Below are positions 5,730 through 6,151 of a stretch of 6,151 nucleotides of DNA, in pieces; within the stretch, counting starts at the first letter, position 1; every line of letters starts with the position of its first letter. Position numbers and translations under genes: made by a program. The stretch lies in the NCBI GenBank assembly GCA_030150965.1, contig JASLEW010000736.1:1-6151 (forward strand), in the 5' to 3' direction. The notes beneath the pieces were generated by a model. That model made no database searches and had not been told where the DNA came from. It saw only the letters and a list, made by a program, of their open reading frames with translations. The stretch is from Thermoanaerobaculia bacterium. Its GTDB lineage: Bacteria > Acidobacteriota > Thermoanaerobaculia > Multivoradales > UBA5704.

Positions 5730-6151
5730 CTAGGTCCGCGGGCCGCCGCCGCTGCCGATCAGCGTGCGGTAGGTGCGCAGGTGGCGGAAGGCCGCCGCCG
5801 GATCGCCGAGCTGCTCGTAGATCCCGCTCAGGTTGAAGTGGGCGTCGGCCAGGCTGGCGTCGTGCGCCAGCGCCTCGAGGTAGGCGGCGGCGGCCTCCCG
5901 CGGGCGCTGCTGGTCCTGCAGCGCCACCCCGAGGTTGAACGCCGCCAGGGCGTCGCCGGGCTGGATGGCGAGCGCGATGCGGTAGTGGTCCTCGGCGCCC
6001 GCCGGATCGCCGGCCTCGTGCAGCAGCCGGCCGAGGTTCAGATGGGCATCCACCAGCCCCGGCGCCTGGGCGAGCGCGCGGCGGTAGGCGGCCATGGCCG
6101 CGCCCGGGTCCTCCTGCTCCAGCGCGACGCCGCACTCGTACCAGTCGGCGG
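5730..6151 (-). CDS. Tetratricopeptide-repeat (TPR) protein, C-terminal part, truncated by window edge
   Basis: The minus-strand frame ending at the TAG at 5730-5732 is open to the right edge, so the N-terminus is missing; about 140 residues are visible. They form nearly four TPR units with an exact 34-residue period. In genomic coordinates these are 6143-6042 (starts WYECGVALEQ), 6041-5940 (LNLGRLLHEA), 5939-5838 (FNLGVALQDQ) and 5837 to about 5760 (FNLSGIYEQL), with the consensus Leu/Gly, Tyr and Ala-Leu spacing. TPRs make helical superhelices that bind other proteins or peptides. The ATG at 6095 is internal to the first repeat and is not the true start. The protein ends soon after the fourth repeat (IGSGGGPRT). 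The sequence resembles TPR tails that some proteobacteria attach to MerR-type DNA-binding domains, so this could be the C-terminus of a regulator, but no DNA-binding part is visible. It converges on the DUF2252 gene and is not in its operon. Confidence 0.87.
   Translation of the reverse strand, partial: ADWYECGVALEQEDPGAAMAAYRRALAQAPGLVDAHLNLGRLLHEAGDPAGAEDHYRIALAIQPGDALAAFNLGVALQDQQRPREAAAAYLEALAHDASLADAHFNLSGIYEQLGDPAAAFRHLRTYRTLIGSGGGPRT

Noticed and set aside
5662..6135. 157-codon minus-strand frame overlapping the TPR gene
   Set aside because: It is a different frame of the same strand with Arg/Gly-rich sequence; the TPR frame has an exact 34-residue periodicity.

Overview
This is a very GC-rich bacterial window (above 70% G+C by eye) with strongly G/C-biased third codon positions, so nearly every frame is open over long stretches. 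I chose genes by protein motifs, overlaps and ribosome binding sites rather than ORF length. The gene families, gene density and a lysine/alanine-rich protein tail fit a high-GC Gram-negative bacterium, most likely a proteobacterium. I cannot place it more precisely.

Layout. Four plus-strand genes are followed by one convergent minus-strand gene. (1) 1-996 is the 3' part of a zinc-type cation diffusion facilitator (CDF) antiporter with a histidine-rich N-terminus; its start lies left of the window. (2) 986-2161 is a class I glutamine-amidotransferase-like protein that overlaps the CDF gene by 11 bp. (3) 2158-3714 is an ATP-grasp ligase resembling PGM1-type peptide ligases, joined to gene 2 by an ATGA stop/start overlap. 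(4) After a 91-bp gap with a good Shine-Dalgarno and a weak promoter-like hexamer, 3806-5665 is a DUF2252 (kinase-like) protein with a tail of about 240 residues, rich in Lys, Ala and Gly, resembling histone H1 or AlgP. (5) On the minus strand, 5730-6151 is the C-terminal part of a tetratricopeptide-repeat (TPR) protein; its N-terminus lies right of the window. The 64 bp between the convergent genes hold a GC palindrome but no clear terminator.

How the genes may work together. Genes 1-3 are probably one transcript, and 2 and 3 look translationally coupled. A glutaminase-type enzyme paired with an ATP-grasp carboxylate-amine ligase suggests formation or remodelling of an amide or peptide bond on an unidentified small molecule or peptide. 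The DUF2252 protein carries kinase-fold motifs and may act in the same process, or may only be a neighbour. The CDF exporter may link the locus to zinc handling or may be an incidental operon partner. The most unusual points are the coupled amidotransferase/ATP-grasp pair and the lysine-rich tail on DUF2252, which is built from 9-bp and 24-bp in-frame tandem repeats. I saw no RNA genes, mobile elements or CRISPR array.
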